The notes beneath the pieces are model-generated. The model saw nothing but the letters and a program-made list of their open reading frames with translations. It ran no database searches and was not told the origin of the DNA. The translations under genes were made by a program, and so were the position numbers. Shown piece after piece: positions 10,725 to 19,850 of a stretch of 64,000 nt of DNA. Within the stretch, counting starts at the first letter, position 1, and every line of letters begins with the position of its first letter. The stretch comes from Achromobacter aloeverae (GTDB lineage Bacteria; Pseudomonadota; Gammaproteobacteria; Burkholderiales; Burkholderiaceae_B): assembly GCF_004121055.1 (NCBI RefSeq), contig NZ_PYAL01000005.1, positions 248,001 through 312,000 of the forward strand, written 5' to 3'.

Positions 10725-11549
10725 ATGACCCGTCTGCCATCCTCCCCTAGCTTCAATTCCGCGTCATTGCGCCGCACGGTATTGGACATGGCGTATGCCG
10801 GTTCGACCGTGCATATCGGCTGCGCCTTTTCCATCGTCGAGCTGTTGGCGGTGCTTTACCGTCATCATCTGCGCTATCCGGACAATGACCCGAATGCCGC
10901 GGGCCGCGACTATCTGGTGCTAAGCAAGGGGCATGGCGTGATGGCACAGTACGCATGCATGCGCGAGCTGGGTTGGCTGGATGTCTCCGCCATCAGCGGC
11001 TATTTTTCGGATGGCAGCGACCTCAAAGGACTGTCGGACTCGCGCGTGCCTGGCCTGGAAGTGACATCCGGTTCGCTCGGCCACGGATTTTCCGTCGGCG
11101 TTGGCATGGCCTTGGGCGCCAGGCTGCGCAAGACGGACCAGAAGACGTATGTGGTTGTTGGGGATGGCGAGATCAACGAAGGGCCGATCTGGGAGGGGGC
11201 GCTGTTCGCGGCCCATCACAAGTTGAACAACTTCATGACCATCATTGATGAAAACGGTTTCCAGGCCATGGGAAGGACCGACGAGGTGCTGAATCTCGGT
11301 TCCATCGAAGCCAAGTTCGCCAGTTTTGGCTTCGAGGCGATGAGTGTGGACGGCCACGACGAGGCGGCTATCCACGCGGCAATCCGCAGGCTGTGGGAAA
11401 GTCCATCGCCAGCCCCCAAGGCGCTTGTTGCCCGCACGGTAAAAGGCAAGGGCGTGCCGTTCATGGAACATAATAATGTTTGGCATTACACGCGCTTGAA
11501 TGCCGATACCTATGCCCGGGCGATCGAAGCCGTGGGAGGTTCCAGATGA
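10725..11549 (+). CDS. Transketolase-like subunit, N-terminal (TPP-binding) half
   Basis: The 274 residues correspond to the pyrophosphate domain of transketolase. SKGHGVMAQYA lies near residue 66 and the TPP-binding motif GDGEINEG...NN near 145, followed by DENGFQ. ATG 10725 was chosen because the longer frame overlaps rfbH. The stop overlaps the next gene as ATGA, so the two halves are translationally coupled and probably form a heterodimeric active site. Position inside the CDP-sugar operon argues for two-carbon transfer to a nucleotide sugar rather than pentose phosphate metabolism. That role is inferred. Confidence 0.9.
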   Translation: MTRLPSSPSFNSASLRRTVLDMAYAGSTVHIGCAFSIVELLAVLYRHHLRYPDNDPNAAGRDYLVLSKGHGVMAQYACMRELGWLDVSAISGYFSDGSDLKGLSDSRVPGLEVTSGSLGHGFSVGVGMALGARLRKTDQKTYVVVGDGEINEGPIWEGALFAAHHKLNNFMTIIDENGFQAMGRTDEVLNLGSIEAKFASFGFEAMSVDGHDEAAIHAAIRRLWESPSPAPKALVARTVKGKGVPFMEHNNVWHYTRLNADTYARAIEAVGGSR

Positions 11550-12493
11550 GAGCCGCATTTTCAGACACGCTGGTGCGGCTGGCGCGTGAGGATGCCAACG
11601 TCCTGCTGTTGACCGGCGATCATGGTTATGCCCTGTTTGACGCCTTCCGCAAGGAATGTCCCGATCAGTACATAAACGCCGGCATCGCTGAGCAAAACAT
11701 GGTGGGCATGGCCGCCGGGTTGGCGCGTGCGGGGTTCCGCCCATTCGTCTATGGCCTCAGTGCCTTCATTCCCGTCCGCGTTGTCGAACAGATCAAGCTG
11801 GACGTTGCGCACGACCAATTGCCCGTCGTCTTCATTGGCGATGGAGCGGGTTTTGTCTACAGCCATCTGGGCACAAGCCACCAGTCCACGGAGGACATCG
11901 CCTGCACCCGCGCGATCCCGGATCTCGCGGTCTATTCTCCCGCGGACCGCCACGAAGTGGCGGCCTGCATGGAGCTGGCTTATCGCTCCGGCCGCTCGGT
12001 CTATCTGCGCATGGGCAAGTCCGACCGCGGTGATGTACATGCGGCACCCGGCGCATTGTCCGGCACTGACCTCGGTCAGATAGGCCGGCTCCTCCCCGTG
12101 GTGTCCGCCAAGGCGGAGCATCACCGTATTTCCTTCGTTGCGACCGGGTCCATGGTCCGCACGGCGATGGAAATAGCACGCGAAGAGTATCCCGAAGCGC
12201 CTGTCTGGAGCGTGCCCTTCATCAAACCGGTCGATGCCGATCAAGTGGCAGCCGTTTGCGCTCACAGCGATGTCGTGGTGACGCTAGAGGAGCATTCGGT
12301 GCACGGCGGCCTGGGTTCGCTAGTCGCCGAGATCGCGAGTGAACGGGCTCCCGCGCGCGTGCTGCGCATCGGCGTCGCAGATCGCTTTTCCGCGCATTGC
12401 GGTACCTACGATTACCTGCTGAAGGAACATGGCCTCGAGCGCGGTTTGGTCGCGGAACAGATACGTCGTTATCTGGCCACGACGACGAAATGA
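11546..12493 (+). CDS. Transketolase-like subunit, C-terminal (pyrimidine-domain) half
   Basis: The 315 residues contain the TPP pyrimidine-binding domain followed by the transketolase C-terminal domain. GIAEQNMVGMAAGLA near residue 45 carries the glutamate that activates the cofactor, and HLGTSHQSTEDIA is also typical. It starts in a four-base overlap with the N-terminal half and ends in a four-base overlap with the SDR gene. Split transketolases also occur in other pathways, so the substrate is not fixed by the fold. The neighbours suggest CDP-4-keto-3,6-dideoxyglucose as acceptor. Confidence 0.9.
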   Translation: MRAAFSDTLVRLAREDANVLLLTGDHGYALFDAFRKECPDQYINAGIAEQNMVGMAAGLARAGFRPFVYGLSAFIPVRVVEQIKLDVAHDQLPVVFIGDGAGFVYSHLGTSHQSTEDIACTRAIPDLAVYSPADRHEVAACMELAYRSGRSVYLRMGKSDRGDVHAAPGALSGTDLGQIGRLLPVVSAKAEHHRISFVATGSMVRTAMEIAREEYPEAPVWSVPFIKPVDADQVAAVCAHSDVVVTLEEHSVHGGLGSLVAEIASERAPARVLRIGVADRFSAHCGTYDYLLKEHGLERGLVAEQIRRYLATTTK

Positions 12494-13428
12494 AGATCGC
12501 CATTCTTGGCGCGACTAGCCAGATCGCGCGCGACTTCATTGCCTGCTGCGACTCTGACGAGGCGTGGGACTTGTGGCTGTATGCGCGCCGCCCTGAAGCG
12601 GTGCGCAAATGGCTGACGGACATGGGACTGCGAACGCATGCCGTGGGCGATTTCGCCACATTCGGACAAGATGCCGACTATGATGCCGTCCTGAATTTCG
12701 TGGGCGTTGGCAGCCCCGCGCAGGCGCAAGCACTCGGTGCGTCGATATTCGAAACGACGCTGCAGTATGACCAGATGGCGCTGGATTATGTGCGTCACCG
12801 GGTTGATTGCCGGTACGTGTTTCTGAGTAGCGGCGCCGTATACGGGGGCGGGTTCGCGTCGCCGGCGATGGCTGACTCGCCCGCGACTGCAACGATCAAT
12901 GCACCCGTGCCGCAGGATTGGTACGCGTGGGCGAAACTTGCGGCCGAATGCCGCCATCGGGCTCTGGCGCCGTTACCGATCGTCGATTTGCGCGTATTCA
13001 GCTATTTCAGCCGCAGCCAGGACTTGCAGGGACGTTTCCTTATTTCGGATATGCTTCGCGCCATCCGGGATGGCAGCGAAATGCAGACTGCGTCCGACTT
13101 CATTGTACGGGACTTCCTCGTGCCGGAGGATTTCCATCGATTAGTGCATGCTATCCTGACGGCTCCGCCAGCCAACTGCGGCGTGGACTGCTACAGCCAG
13201 GCCCCTATCGACAAGCCGGCGCTGCTGGCACTCATGAAGTCCGAGTTCGGACTGCGCTACATCGTGACACCATCGGTCAATACGGTGAACGCGACAGGGG
13301 CCAAGGTCCACTATTATTCGACCTACCGGCGCGCGGCGGATTTTGGCTACCGGCCGCGTTGGACGTCGGAGTCCGGCATTGTCCATGAGACGCAAGCTGT
13401 GCTCGGGCGACTTGGGAAACAGCGATGA
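12490..13428 (+). CDS. NAD-dependent epimerase/dehydratase-family reductase, probable nucleotide-sugar enzyme
   Basis: A 312-residue extended SDR with a modified dinucleotide motif GATSQIA at residues 7-13, the serine region LSSGAVYGGG, and a YAWAK YxxxK catalytic pair near residue 155. It is coupled to the transketolase half upstream and to gtrA downstream by ATGA overlaps. By analogy with yersiniose synthesis, where an SDR (YerF) reduces the ketone left after branch addition, it may finish a branched CDP-sugar. That is inference; a simple epimerase is the alternative. Confidence 0.82.
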   Translation: MKIAILGATSQIARDFIACCDSDEAWDLWLYARRPEAVRKWLTDMGLRTHAVGDFATFGQDADYDAVLNFVGVGSPAQAQALGASIFETTLQYDQMALDYVRHRVDCRYVFLSSGAVYGGGFASPAMADSPATATINAPVPQDWYAWAKLAAECRHRALAPLPIVDLRVFSYFSRSQDLQGRFLISDMLRAIRDGSEMQTASDFIVRDFLVPEDFHRLVHAILTAPPANCGVDCYSQAPIDKPALLALMKSEFGLRYIVTPSVNTVNATGAKVHYYSTYRRAADFGYRPRWTSESGIVHETQAVLGRLGKQR

Positions 13429-13847
13429 CGCCGGCCAGGAGCGCAGAAACGATCGTGCAGAGGCGGCCGAGTGCATCGTGGCGCGCCAGACTGGCGCGCT
13501 TTTTCGGCGTTGGTGTGCTCAACACACTATTCGGATATCTGGTGTATGCGGGACTGCTCCTGTTGCATGCATCGCCATTGATTGCCTTGCTGCTGGGCAC
13601 CCTTTGCGGCGTCATCTTCAACTATTTCAGCATCGGACGCCTGGTGTTCCGTCAGCGGGGCGGCTGGGCGAACTTCGTGCGTTTTATCGTCGCATACGCA
13701 ATTGTCTATGCCGTCAATGCCTTGTTGCTCAAGGGGCTGATTCATTATCTGCCGCTTGGCCCCTTCCTCGCGCAAATTTTGTGTATTCCGCCCAGCGTGC
13801 TGACCAGCTGGGTATTGATGAATCAGTGGGTTTATAAAAATGCTTGA
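13425..13847 (+). CDS. GtrA-family small membrane protein, putative Und-P-sugar flippase
   Basis: A 140-residue protein with about four membrane segments and the GtrA family pattern (FFGVGVLNTLFGYLVYAG, then NYFSIGRLVF). In phage-type seroconversion systems GtrA is thought to flip undecaprenyl-phosphate-linked sugar to the periplasm. It starts in an ATGA overlap with the SDR and overlaps the next gene, a GtrB-type transferase, by 8 bases. The pairing supports a lipid-linked sugar donor route. Confidence 0.88.
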   Translation: MTPARSAETIVQRRPSASWRARLARFFGVGVLNTLFGYLVYAGLLLLHASPLIALLLGTLCGVIFNYFSIGRLVFRQRGGWANFVRFIVAYAIVYAVNALLLKGLIHYLPLGPFLAQILCIPPSVLTSWVLMNQWVYKNA

Positions 13848-14796
13848 ATCAGGCTCGGGTCGCAGGCTTATCAGCATCGTAACGCCTTGCTATAACGAAG
13901 AGGCCAATATCGATGAACTCTATGCGCGCATCAAGGCCGTGATGGCGACGCTACCTGCTTACGATTATGAGCATATTTGCATCGATAATTGCTCGACTGA
14001 CGGGACGGTCGCCAAGCTTAAGGAAATTGCTGCTCGTGACAAGCGGTTGAAGATCATCGTCAACGCTCGGAACTTCGGACACATTCGTTCTCCGTATCAC
14101 GCGATCTTGCAGTCGCGCGGCGACGCTTGCGTGTTGATTGCGTCGGACCTGCAGGATCCGCCGGAGATGATCGCCGAGTTCGTGGAGAAGTGGGAACAGG
14201 GCTACAAGACCGTGCTCGCGGTCAAGCCGGAAAGCGACGAGCACTCTTTCATGTTCGCGTTGCGCAAGATCTATTATCGCCTTGTCACGCGCATATCGGA
14301 AGTCAAACTGGTGCCTAACGCTACGGGCGCAGGTCTGTTCGACAAGCAAGTGGTGGAAATTCTACGCAGCATCAAGGATCCCTATCCTTACTTCCGGGGC
14401 TTGTTGTGCGAGATCGGCTTTCCTATTGCAACCGTACCTTTCCGCCAGCCTCGGCGCCAGCGCGGCGTAACGAAGAACAATTTCTATACCCTGTATGACA
14501 TAGGCATGCTGGGAATCACCAATCACTCGAAGGTGCCGTTGCGGCTGATGGCGATAGGGGGATTCGTGCTGGCTCTCGTCAGCCTCCTGATCGCGGGGCT
14601 GTTCCTGATCGCAAAGCTACTATTCTGGAGCTCCTTCCAAATAGGTCTTGCCCCTATCCTCATCGGCGTGTTCTTCTTCGGAGGCATGCAGGCTTTCTTC
14701 ATTGGCTTTGTCGGTGAGTACATCGGCTCTATACACACACAGGTGCGTAACATGCCGCTGGTGGTGGAACTGGAGCGCGTCAACTTTGACGACTAA
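13840..14796 (+). CDS. GtrB-type family 2 glycosyltransferase
   Basis: 318 residues. The GT2 catalytic domain occupies about 1-230, with SIVTPCYNEEANIDELY at the start and ASDLQDPPEMI as the metal-binding DxD-type segment. Two C-terminal membrane helices follow. The layout is that of dolichyl- or undecaprenyl-phosphate sugar transferases. Coupled to gtrA, it probably loads a sugar from a nucleotide donor onto undecaprenyl phosphate. If the operon is one pathway, the donor would be the CDP-sugar made upstream. Confidence 0.88.
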   Translation: MLESGSGRRLISIVTPCYNEEANIDELYARIKAVMATLPAYDYEHICIDNCSTDGTVAKLKEIAARDKRLKIIVNARNFGHIRSPYHAILQSRGDACVLIASDLQDPPEMIAEFVEKWEQGYKTVLAVKPESDEHSFMFALRKIYYRLVTRISEVKLVPNATGAGLFDKQVVEILRSIKDPYPYFRGLLCEIGFPIATVPFRQPRRQRGVTKNNFYTLYDIGMLGITNHSKVPLRLMAIGGFVLALVSLLIAGLFLIAKLLFWSSFQIGLAPILIGVFFFGGMQAFFIGFVGEYIGSIHTQVRNMPLVVELERVNFDD

Positions 14797-14799
14797 GAC

Positions 14800-15771
14800 A
14801 TGACGACCCGTATCCTTATTGTGCGCACTTCGTCTTTGGGAGACTTGGTGCACATGCTGCCGGCGATGTCCGACATAGCGCGTCACGTTCCGGACGCGCT
14901 TATCGAATGGGTCGCCGAGGAGTCTTTCGCTGAAATTCCGCGATGGCACCCAGCCGTCCGGGAAGTCATCAAGGTCGCCCACCGGCGGTGGCGCAAAGCA
15001 TGGTGGTCGGGTGAGGTGCGGATGGAAAGACGTGCTCTCAACGAACGCTTGCGCTCTGTGCGCTATGACGTCGTGCTAGACATGCAGGCCTTGCTGAAAT
15101 CCGCGTGGCTGGTCCGACAGACGCATGGGGAAAAGCATGGCCTGGACTGGAAATCGGCACGCGAGCCTTTGGCTTCCCTGTTCTACGACGTGCGCCATAA
15201 GGTGGAATTCTGGCAGCCGGCGGTGATACGCCAGCGTGCCTTGGCAGGCCTGACTTTTGGTTATACGCCCAGTGGCGCGCCGGACTTCGGTCTGCAGGCT
15301 TTCGCGCGGCATGCACGCAGCCTCGGCATGGCGGACCGATCCGACTATGCCGTGATCATGCCGAGCGCCAGCCGCCCCGACAAGCTGTGGCCAGAGGCGG
15401 ACTGGCGCGCGGTGCTTGGTCGCCTGACCCAAGAGGGCTGCCGCTTGCGCGTGCTGGCCGGCAACGATCAGGAAGCCGAACGCGCGCGACAATTGATTTC
15501 GGGCGTGGATGGGGCGGAGGTCGTATGGCGCATGGACCTTACTTCCATCGCTCGTTTATTGGCAGGATCGCGGTTGATGGTGGGATTGGATAGCGGGCTG
15601 ACGCATCTGTCCGCCGCGCTAGGACGTCCGACAATAGGTATCTATCGCGCGTCCACTCCGGTGCGCACGCCGCTGGTGGGGGATGCCTACACGGCAAGTC
15701 TCGGCGATCGCGGCGCGCCGCCTTCGCGCGAGGTCGTGCTCGCGGCGGTGGAGCAAGCGCTGGCTGCCTGA
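14800..15771 (+). CDS. waaC: Lipopolysaccharide heptosyltransferase I
   Basis: Transfers the first L-glycero-D-manno-heptose to Kdo of the LPS inner core. The 323-residue GT9 protein opens with RTSSLGDLVHMLPAMSDIA and ends with the donor-binding GLDSGLTHLSAALGRPTIGIY. It starts 3 bases after the GT2 stop. A core-biosynthesis gene here, followed by waaA, anchors the O-antigen locus in the chromosome. Confidence 0.94.
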   Translation: MTTRILIVRTSSLGDLVHMLPAMSDIARHVPDALIEWVAEESFAEIPRWHPAVREVIKVAHRRWRKAWWSGEVRMERRALNERLRSVRYDVVLDMQALLKSAWLVRQTHGEKHGLDWKSAREPLASLFYDVRHKVEFWQPAVIRQRALAGLTFGYTPSGAPDFGLQAFARHARSLGMADRSDYAVIMPSASRPDKLWPEADWRAVLGRLTQEGCRLRVLAGNDQEAERARQLISGVDGAEVVWRMDLTSIARLLAGSRLMVGLDSGLTHLSAALGRPTIGIYRASTPVRTPLVGDAYTASLGDRGAPPSREVVLAAVEQALAA

Positions 15772-15852
15772 GCCGGGAACTGCTGCCGCACGGCGGTTCG
15801 GCATCGGCGAATGGCATGTTCAACAGCGCTGCCTTCGATATTCGAGGTTGAT

Positions 15853-17148
15853 GTGAGCAGAACCCTATACACGCTCGTTCTTCGCTTGCTAGCGCCCGCG
15901 CTGTGGGTGTGGATGGCCTGGCGTGCTCGGGGATCTAGTGGGCGTTGGGAAATATTTTCTCGGGCGCGGTTTGGTTGCGCCGAGTCTCCGTCTCAAGGAA
16001 TGGATAACGTCGGCCGCGTCTGGATACACGCGGTGAGCCTTGGCGAGACACGCGCGGCACAGTCTTTGATCCAGGCCCTGCTAGATGCCGGCGTGCGCCT
16101 GCTATTGACGCATACGACGCCGACGGGCCGGGCCGAAGGCGGTCGTTTGTTCGCAGCGGCCCTCGCCACTGGCCAATTGAGGCAAACCTGGCTGCCGTAC
16201 GATTTCCCTGGATCGACGGGCCGCTTTTTCCGAACCTACCGCCCGGTCGTGGGCGTGTTAGTGGAGCGGGAGGTGTGGCCCAACTTGCTGTATCAGGCAC
16301 GGCGTGCCGATGTGCCGATGGTATTGGCCAGCGCGCGTTTGTCCGCCTCATCGTTGAGTCAGACTCGCTGGCTGCGCAGCGCGTTGCAACGCGCCTATGC
16401 TTCTCTGGAAATGACGCTGGCTCAGACCACGGATGATGCCGCACGCTTGTTGAGCGTGGGAGCGCGCGAGGTGCGGGTGGTAGGCAACATGAAATTCGAT
16501 ATAAGGTTGCCTTCCGACCAACTCGAGTTCGGCCAGAATTGGCGACAAGCCTTAGGCCGTCCGGTGATCGCCATCGCCAGTACCCGTGAGGGTGAGGATG
16601 CCGTCTTCACCGCGCTGATCGCGGCGCAGGGAGACATGCCTCCGGATAGCCCGCACGCGCCTTTTTATCTTCTCATTCCCCGGCATCCTCAACGATTCGA
16701 CGCGGCTGCGGCTCTTTTGTCGGAGCACGGCCTGGAATATTGGCGGCATAGCCAAATGGGAAAGGAACTCCCTCCGGCAAACGTCCGTGTTCTGCTGGGC
16801 GATACGTTAGGCGAGATGCCTTTCTATTATGCGGCGGCGGACGTTTCGATTATCGGTGGCGGTTTCGCGCCCCTGGGAGGGCAGAACCTGATAGAGGCGT
16901 GCGCTGCGGGGACGGCCGTGATCGTTGGTCCGCATATGTACAACTTTGCCCAGGCGACTCATGACGCTGTGGCGAGCGGCGCGGCGTTGCAGGTGACTGA
17001 TGCCGCAGAGGCGATATCCCTGGCGGTTTCCCTGCTTGCCGACGACGCTATGCGTTGCAGAATGCGCGGCATGGGGTTGGCTTGGACAGCCAGTCATGCC
17101 GGCGCGACGGCTCGTATCGTACAGGCCCTCGCGCCCTGGTTACGATAG
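15853..17148 (+). CDS. waaA: 3-deoxy-D-manno-octulosonic acid (Kdo) transferase
   Basis: Adds Kdo to lipid A precursor at the inner membrane. About 431 residues with an N-terminal hydrophobic anchor, the active-site segment IHAVSLGETRAAQ carrying the catalytic glutamate, and the C-terminal GGQNLIEACAAGTAVIVGPH. I chose GTG 15853, which has GAGG about 6 bases upstream. An in-frame ATG at 15811 adds 14 residues without family character. Its 3' end overlaps the convergent membrane-protein gene by 9 bases. Confidence 0.94.
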   Translation: MSRTLYTLVLRLLAPALWVWMAWRARGSSGRWEIFSRARFGCAESPSQGMDNVGRVWIHAVSLGETRAAQSLIQALLDAGVRLLLTHTTPTGRAEGGRLFAAALATGQLRQTWLPYDFPGSTGRFFRTYRPVVGVLVEREVWPNLLYQARRADVPMVLASARLSASSLSQTRWLRSALQRAYASLEMTLAQTTDDAARLLSVGAREVRVVGNMKFDIRLPSDQLEFGQNWRQALGRPVIAIASTREGEDAVFTALIAAQGDMPPDSPHAPFYLLIPRHPQRFDAAAALLSEHGLEYWRHSQMGKELPPANVRVLLGDTLGEMPFYYAAADVSIIGGGFAPLGGQNLIEACAAGTAVIVGPHMYNFAQATHDAVASGAALQVTDAAEAISLAVSLLADDAMRCRMRGMGLAWTASHAGATARIVQALAPWLR

Positions 17149-18555
17149 CCGCCGGCTTGAGTTTTCACCCTCCGTCGTGGGCACCGGCCGCTTGGCACGT
17201 ATCCACATGGTGATGCGCCCTAACGCGAGGATCGCCAGCAGCGCTGAGAATACACCGGAGGGAAACACATATCGAGCGTCGGCCGCTGGCGCGGCAAAGT
17301 AAAGCAGGCCGACGAATCCGATGATGCCCAGGCCCAGCGCGAACAACAGGTCATAGCGCCACCGGTTGATCCAGACCGCGATCACCGCGAGCACGAGCGC
17401 CACGGCGTGCAGCAAGTAGATGCGCCGCAATGGGCTATTGCTCCAGGCGACGATGTCCTGGACCAGGGCGGAAGTACGAGCCGGATAGGCGAGCTGCAGC
17501 CCGAATTTGTTCCCGTCTATGCCGCTGTGGGTGGGATAAAACACCTGATGCCGGTGCAGGCCGAATTGCTCCAGAAAGACCGCGTTGCGTATTTTGAGAT
17601 AGCACAATGGATGTTCCCGGATGACCGTCCGCCATTGAGCCTGAATAGCGCTTGCATCGACGCCCCAGCGCGGCACATGCGCTTGCCATATCGGATTGGT
17701 GAAAGTGATGTTGAGATGGCGAGAATCGAAGATACGCTTGAAATCGGCAGCAGGAATACGCTCACCGGATTCCAGCCCCTCGGGCAGCAGATTCAAGTTC
17801 TCGCAAGCGGATACACCTGTCAAATCCCAGAGATTGATAACTCCCACCAGATTTCCGACGGGGGGCAGTCGCTTGAAGTCGGGAAGCCGCCAGAGGGTGG
17901 TTGCATAGGAAACGCTAAGCACCAGCATGGCCCCCGCGAGGGCACCTATTCGCTTCCGCGTATCCGAGGCGCGCCCCGCGGGATTGATCACCGTCAGCAA
18001 CATGAACGGCAGCACCAGCGGCAATGCGTTGTAGCGCAGGGAGATCGCGATGATCAGGAAGAAAAATACACAGAAAAACTTCCACCATTGGAAGCGACGA
18101 ACGCCGCTCAGCCAGGTGGCGATGGCAGCCAACGAGAACGAGACTACCACTACGTCCTTCCATAGCACGATGACCGTTCCCGCCAGCGTGGGAAACAGGA
18201 AAAACAGTGCGACCAGTCCCACGCCCATGGCAGCCGCCATGGGCCCGGACCTGGCAAAGTGGCCGCAGATGGCGCTTGCGGAATAGAAAAGGACGAAACA
18301 CTGCACGACAAACAAGCCGCCGGGACCGCCTGACAGCATCCTGGAGACGTAGAAGAGATAGTCGTGCATTGGCGGCCAGATTGCCGTCTCAACGCCCTCG
18401 ATGGATTGCCGATAGGCAAGAATGCTGTCAAACGACATCAACCCTGGCCAGACACATATTGCCAGGAGCACCGTCGTGGCAAGGGCGATGAAGAAACCGT
18501 AGACCGAGTACAGGTGACGCCAAGCGTCATCAGGTATTGTGTATGCGCGAGACAT
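17140..18555 (-). CDS. Polytopic membrane protein, paralog of the one at 6048-7430
   Basis: 471 residues with many membrane helices. Landmarks shared with the left-hand paralog are PGLMSFDSILAY after the first helix, VIVLWKDVVVVS, SLRYNALP and a C-terminal RYVFPSG (RYVYPTL in the other). It is the last gene of the minus-strand arm, 20 bases after a glycosyltransferase. Family function is unknown to me. A periplasmic transferase using lipid-linked sugars is plausible, by topology and by the gtrA/gtrB pair nearby. Confidence 0.75.
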   Translation of the reverse strand: MSRAYTIPDDAWRHLYSVYGFFIALATTVLLAICVWPGLMSFDSILAYRQSIEGVETAIWPPMHDYLFYVSRMLSGGPGGLFVVQCFVLFYSASAICGHFARSGPMAAAMGVGLVALFFLFPTLAGTVIVLWKDVVVVSFSLAAIATWLSGVRRFQWWKFFCVFFFLIIAISLRYNALPLVLPFMLLTVINPAGRASDTRKRIGALAGAMLVLSVSYATTLWRLPDFKRLPPVGNLVGVINLWDLTGVSACENLNLLPEGLESGERIPAADFKRIFDSRHLNITFTNPIWQAHVPRWGVDASAIQAQWRTVIREHPLCYLKIRNAVFLEQFGLHRHQVFYPTHSGIDGNKFGLQLAYPARTSALVQDIVAWSNSPLRRIYLLHAVALVLAVIAVWINRWRYDLLFALGLGIIGFVGLLYFAAPAADARYVFPSGVFSALLAILALGRITMWIRAKRPVPTTEGENSSRRLS

Positions 18556-18575
18556 GTTCAGTTCTTATTGACCAC

Positions 18576-19850
18576 TTACCGCAATACCCGTTTCGCAATA
18601 CCTCCGACGCCTTCGGTGCGCAACACCTCCCACGCCCGCTTCAAGGATCGACCGCGGGGACGCGGTGCCATAGGGATGTTGCCATGCGTCGCCGACGGAT
18701 CGCCGGAAGGGCCGTCCGGGATGTTGCCACCAGCCTGGTAGCCAGGAGTCAGGCCCGCCGAAAGGCGATGCGTTGCGAGCGCCACGGTGCCGGCATCTTC
18801 ATCGAACAATGCTGGATATTCGACCGGACCTTGCGTTTCCCACCAGGCCCGATAGCCCCCTCCCTGCGTCGCAAAGGGATCGGGAAACGCGCGCTGGAGG
18901 TCCAGCCGCTCGCGATAAATGACGCGGGCGGCCTTCGGAATCGGCGTGCCATCCGCAAAACGCGAATAAGCCCAGACGACCTTGCTTAGTGGATCATCGC
19001 CGGTATCTGCGATGGCGTTGTCGTACCACTCGATCAGGGCCGCGACGGTGGGCTGGTCGCCGGCATATTTTTGGGCCATCATCCTGTGCGCGCCGCTGTC
19101 GAACCCTGTGAAGTGGTAGAAGCCCAGCGGCTCGCCGTCCACCTTGACGCTATTGGGAAGTTCGCCCGTGATCGTCCGCGTCGACAGGTTCCATGGCGCG
19201 GCATTCAGGCGCGGCGTCCGCAGTACGCATACGCCTTCGAAAAAGGCGGGGGCGAGATCGATCCAGCGCTGATCGGTGAACAAGCCGTTATGGATTTCCG
19301 CCCGGCAGAAATAATAGAGGCGGTCCGACCACCACTGCGCGAACTGCTTGCCGATCTCGGTAGGCGCTACAGCCAGAAAGCCCAGGTTGTAGATCCCGTG
19401 CCGCAGGCAGGAGATCTCATTGTCCATTACGCCTGCCAGCGAGTGCTCTGGATCCACCAGATGAGGCGTCAGCGCAATGTTCGAATGCACGAGCGCTTCC
19501 AGGACTTCATCGATGGGCGAAAAAAGCACCGTATCCGGATCCAGATAGATCACTCCTCCGCAATCGTCACGGCCCAACAGGTGCGCAAGGAGGAAGGGCT
19601 TGATCGCGGTGGAAAGCTCGACGATTGTGTGGCAAAAGGCCCAGCCCCTGGCGTCAGCGATCCCGAGGCTGCTGAGCGGATGGATCTCGTCGAAAGGCTC
19701 CTGCGAAAGATCGAATCCCGGAGGAAGCTCATCCGACAGGGCAAGATGCACGATCCAGTCAGGGTGGAACTTTTTGATAGACCTGACCAACGTACGGACC
19801 TTTGGAATGTAGTTGCAGGCTGCACTGGTATAAACGTGGATCTTCTTCAA
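18576..19850 (-). CDS. Putative glycosyltransferase (GT8-like N-terminus)
   Basis: A 424-residue soluble protein. The first 270 residues resemble GT-A transferases that start with a short beta strand (KIHVYTSAACNYIPKVRTLV) and carry GVIYLDPDTVLFSP, where DPD is the probable metal-binding triad. The start codon is TTG, overlapping the upstream gene's stop as TTGA, with AAAGG about 8 bases ahead. It ends with EGVGGIAKRVLR, similar to tails of other polysaccharide transferases. Donor and acceptor are unknown. Confidence 0.75.
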   Translation of the reverse strand: MKKIHVYTSAACNYIPKVRTLVRSIKKFHPDWIVHLALSDELPPGFDLSQEPFDEIHPLSSLGIADARGWAFCHTIVELSTAIKPFLLAHLLGRDDCGGVIYLDPDTVLFSPIDEVLEALVHSNIALTPHLVDPEHSLAGVMDNEISCLRHGIYNLGFLAVAPTEIGKQFAQWWSDRLYYFCRAEIHNGLFTDQRWIDLAPAFFEGVCVLRTPRLNAAPWNLSTRTITGELPNSVKVDGEPLGFYHFTGFDSGAHRMMAQKYAGDQPTVAALIEWYDNAIADTGDDPLSKVVWAYSRFADGTPIPKAARVIYRERLDLQRAFPDPFATQGGGYRAWWETQGPVEYPALFDEDAGTVALATHRLSAGLTPGYQAGGNIPDGPSGDPSATHGNIPMAPRPRGRSLKRAWEVLRTEGVGGIAKRVLR

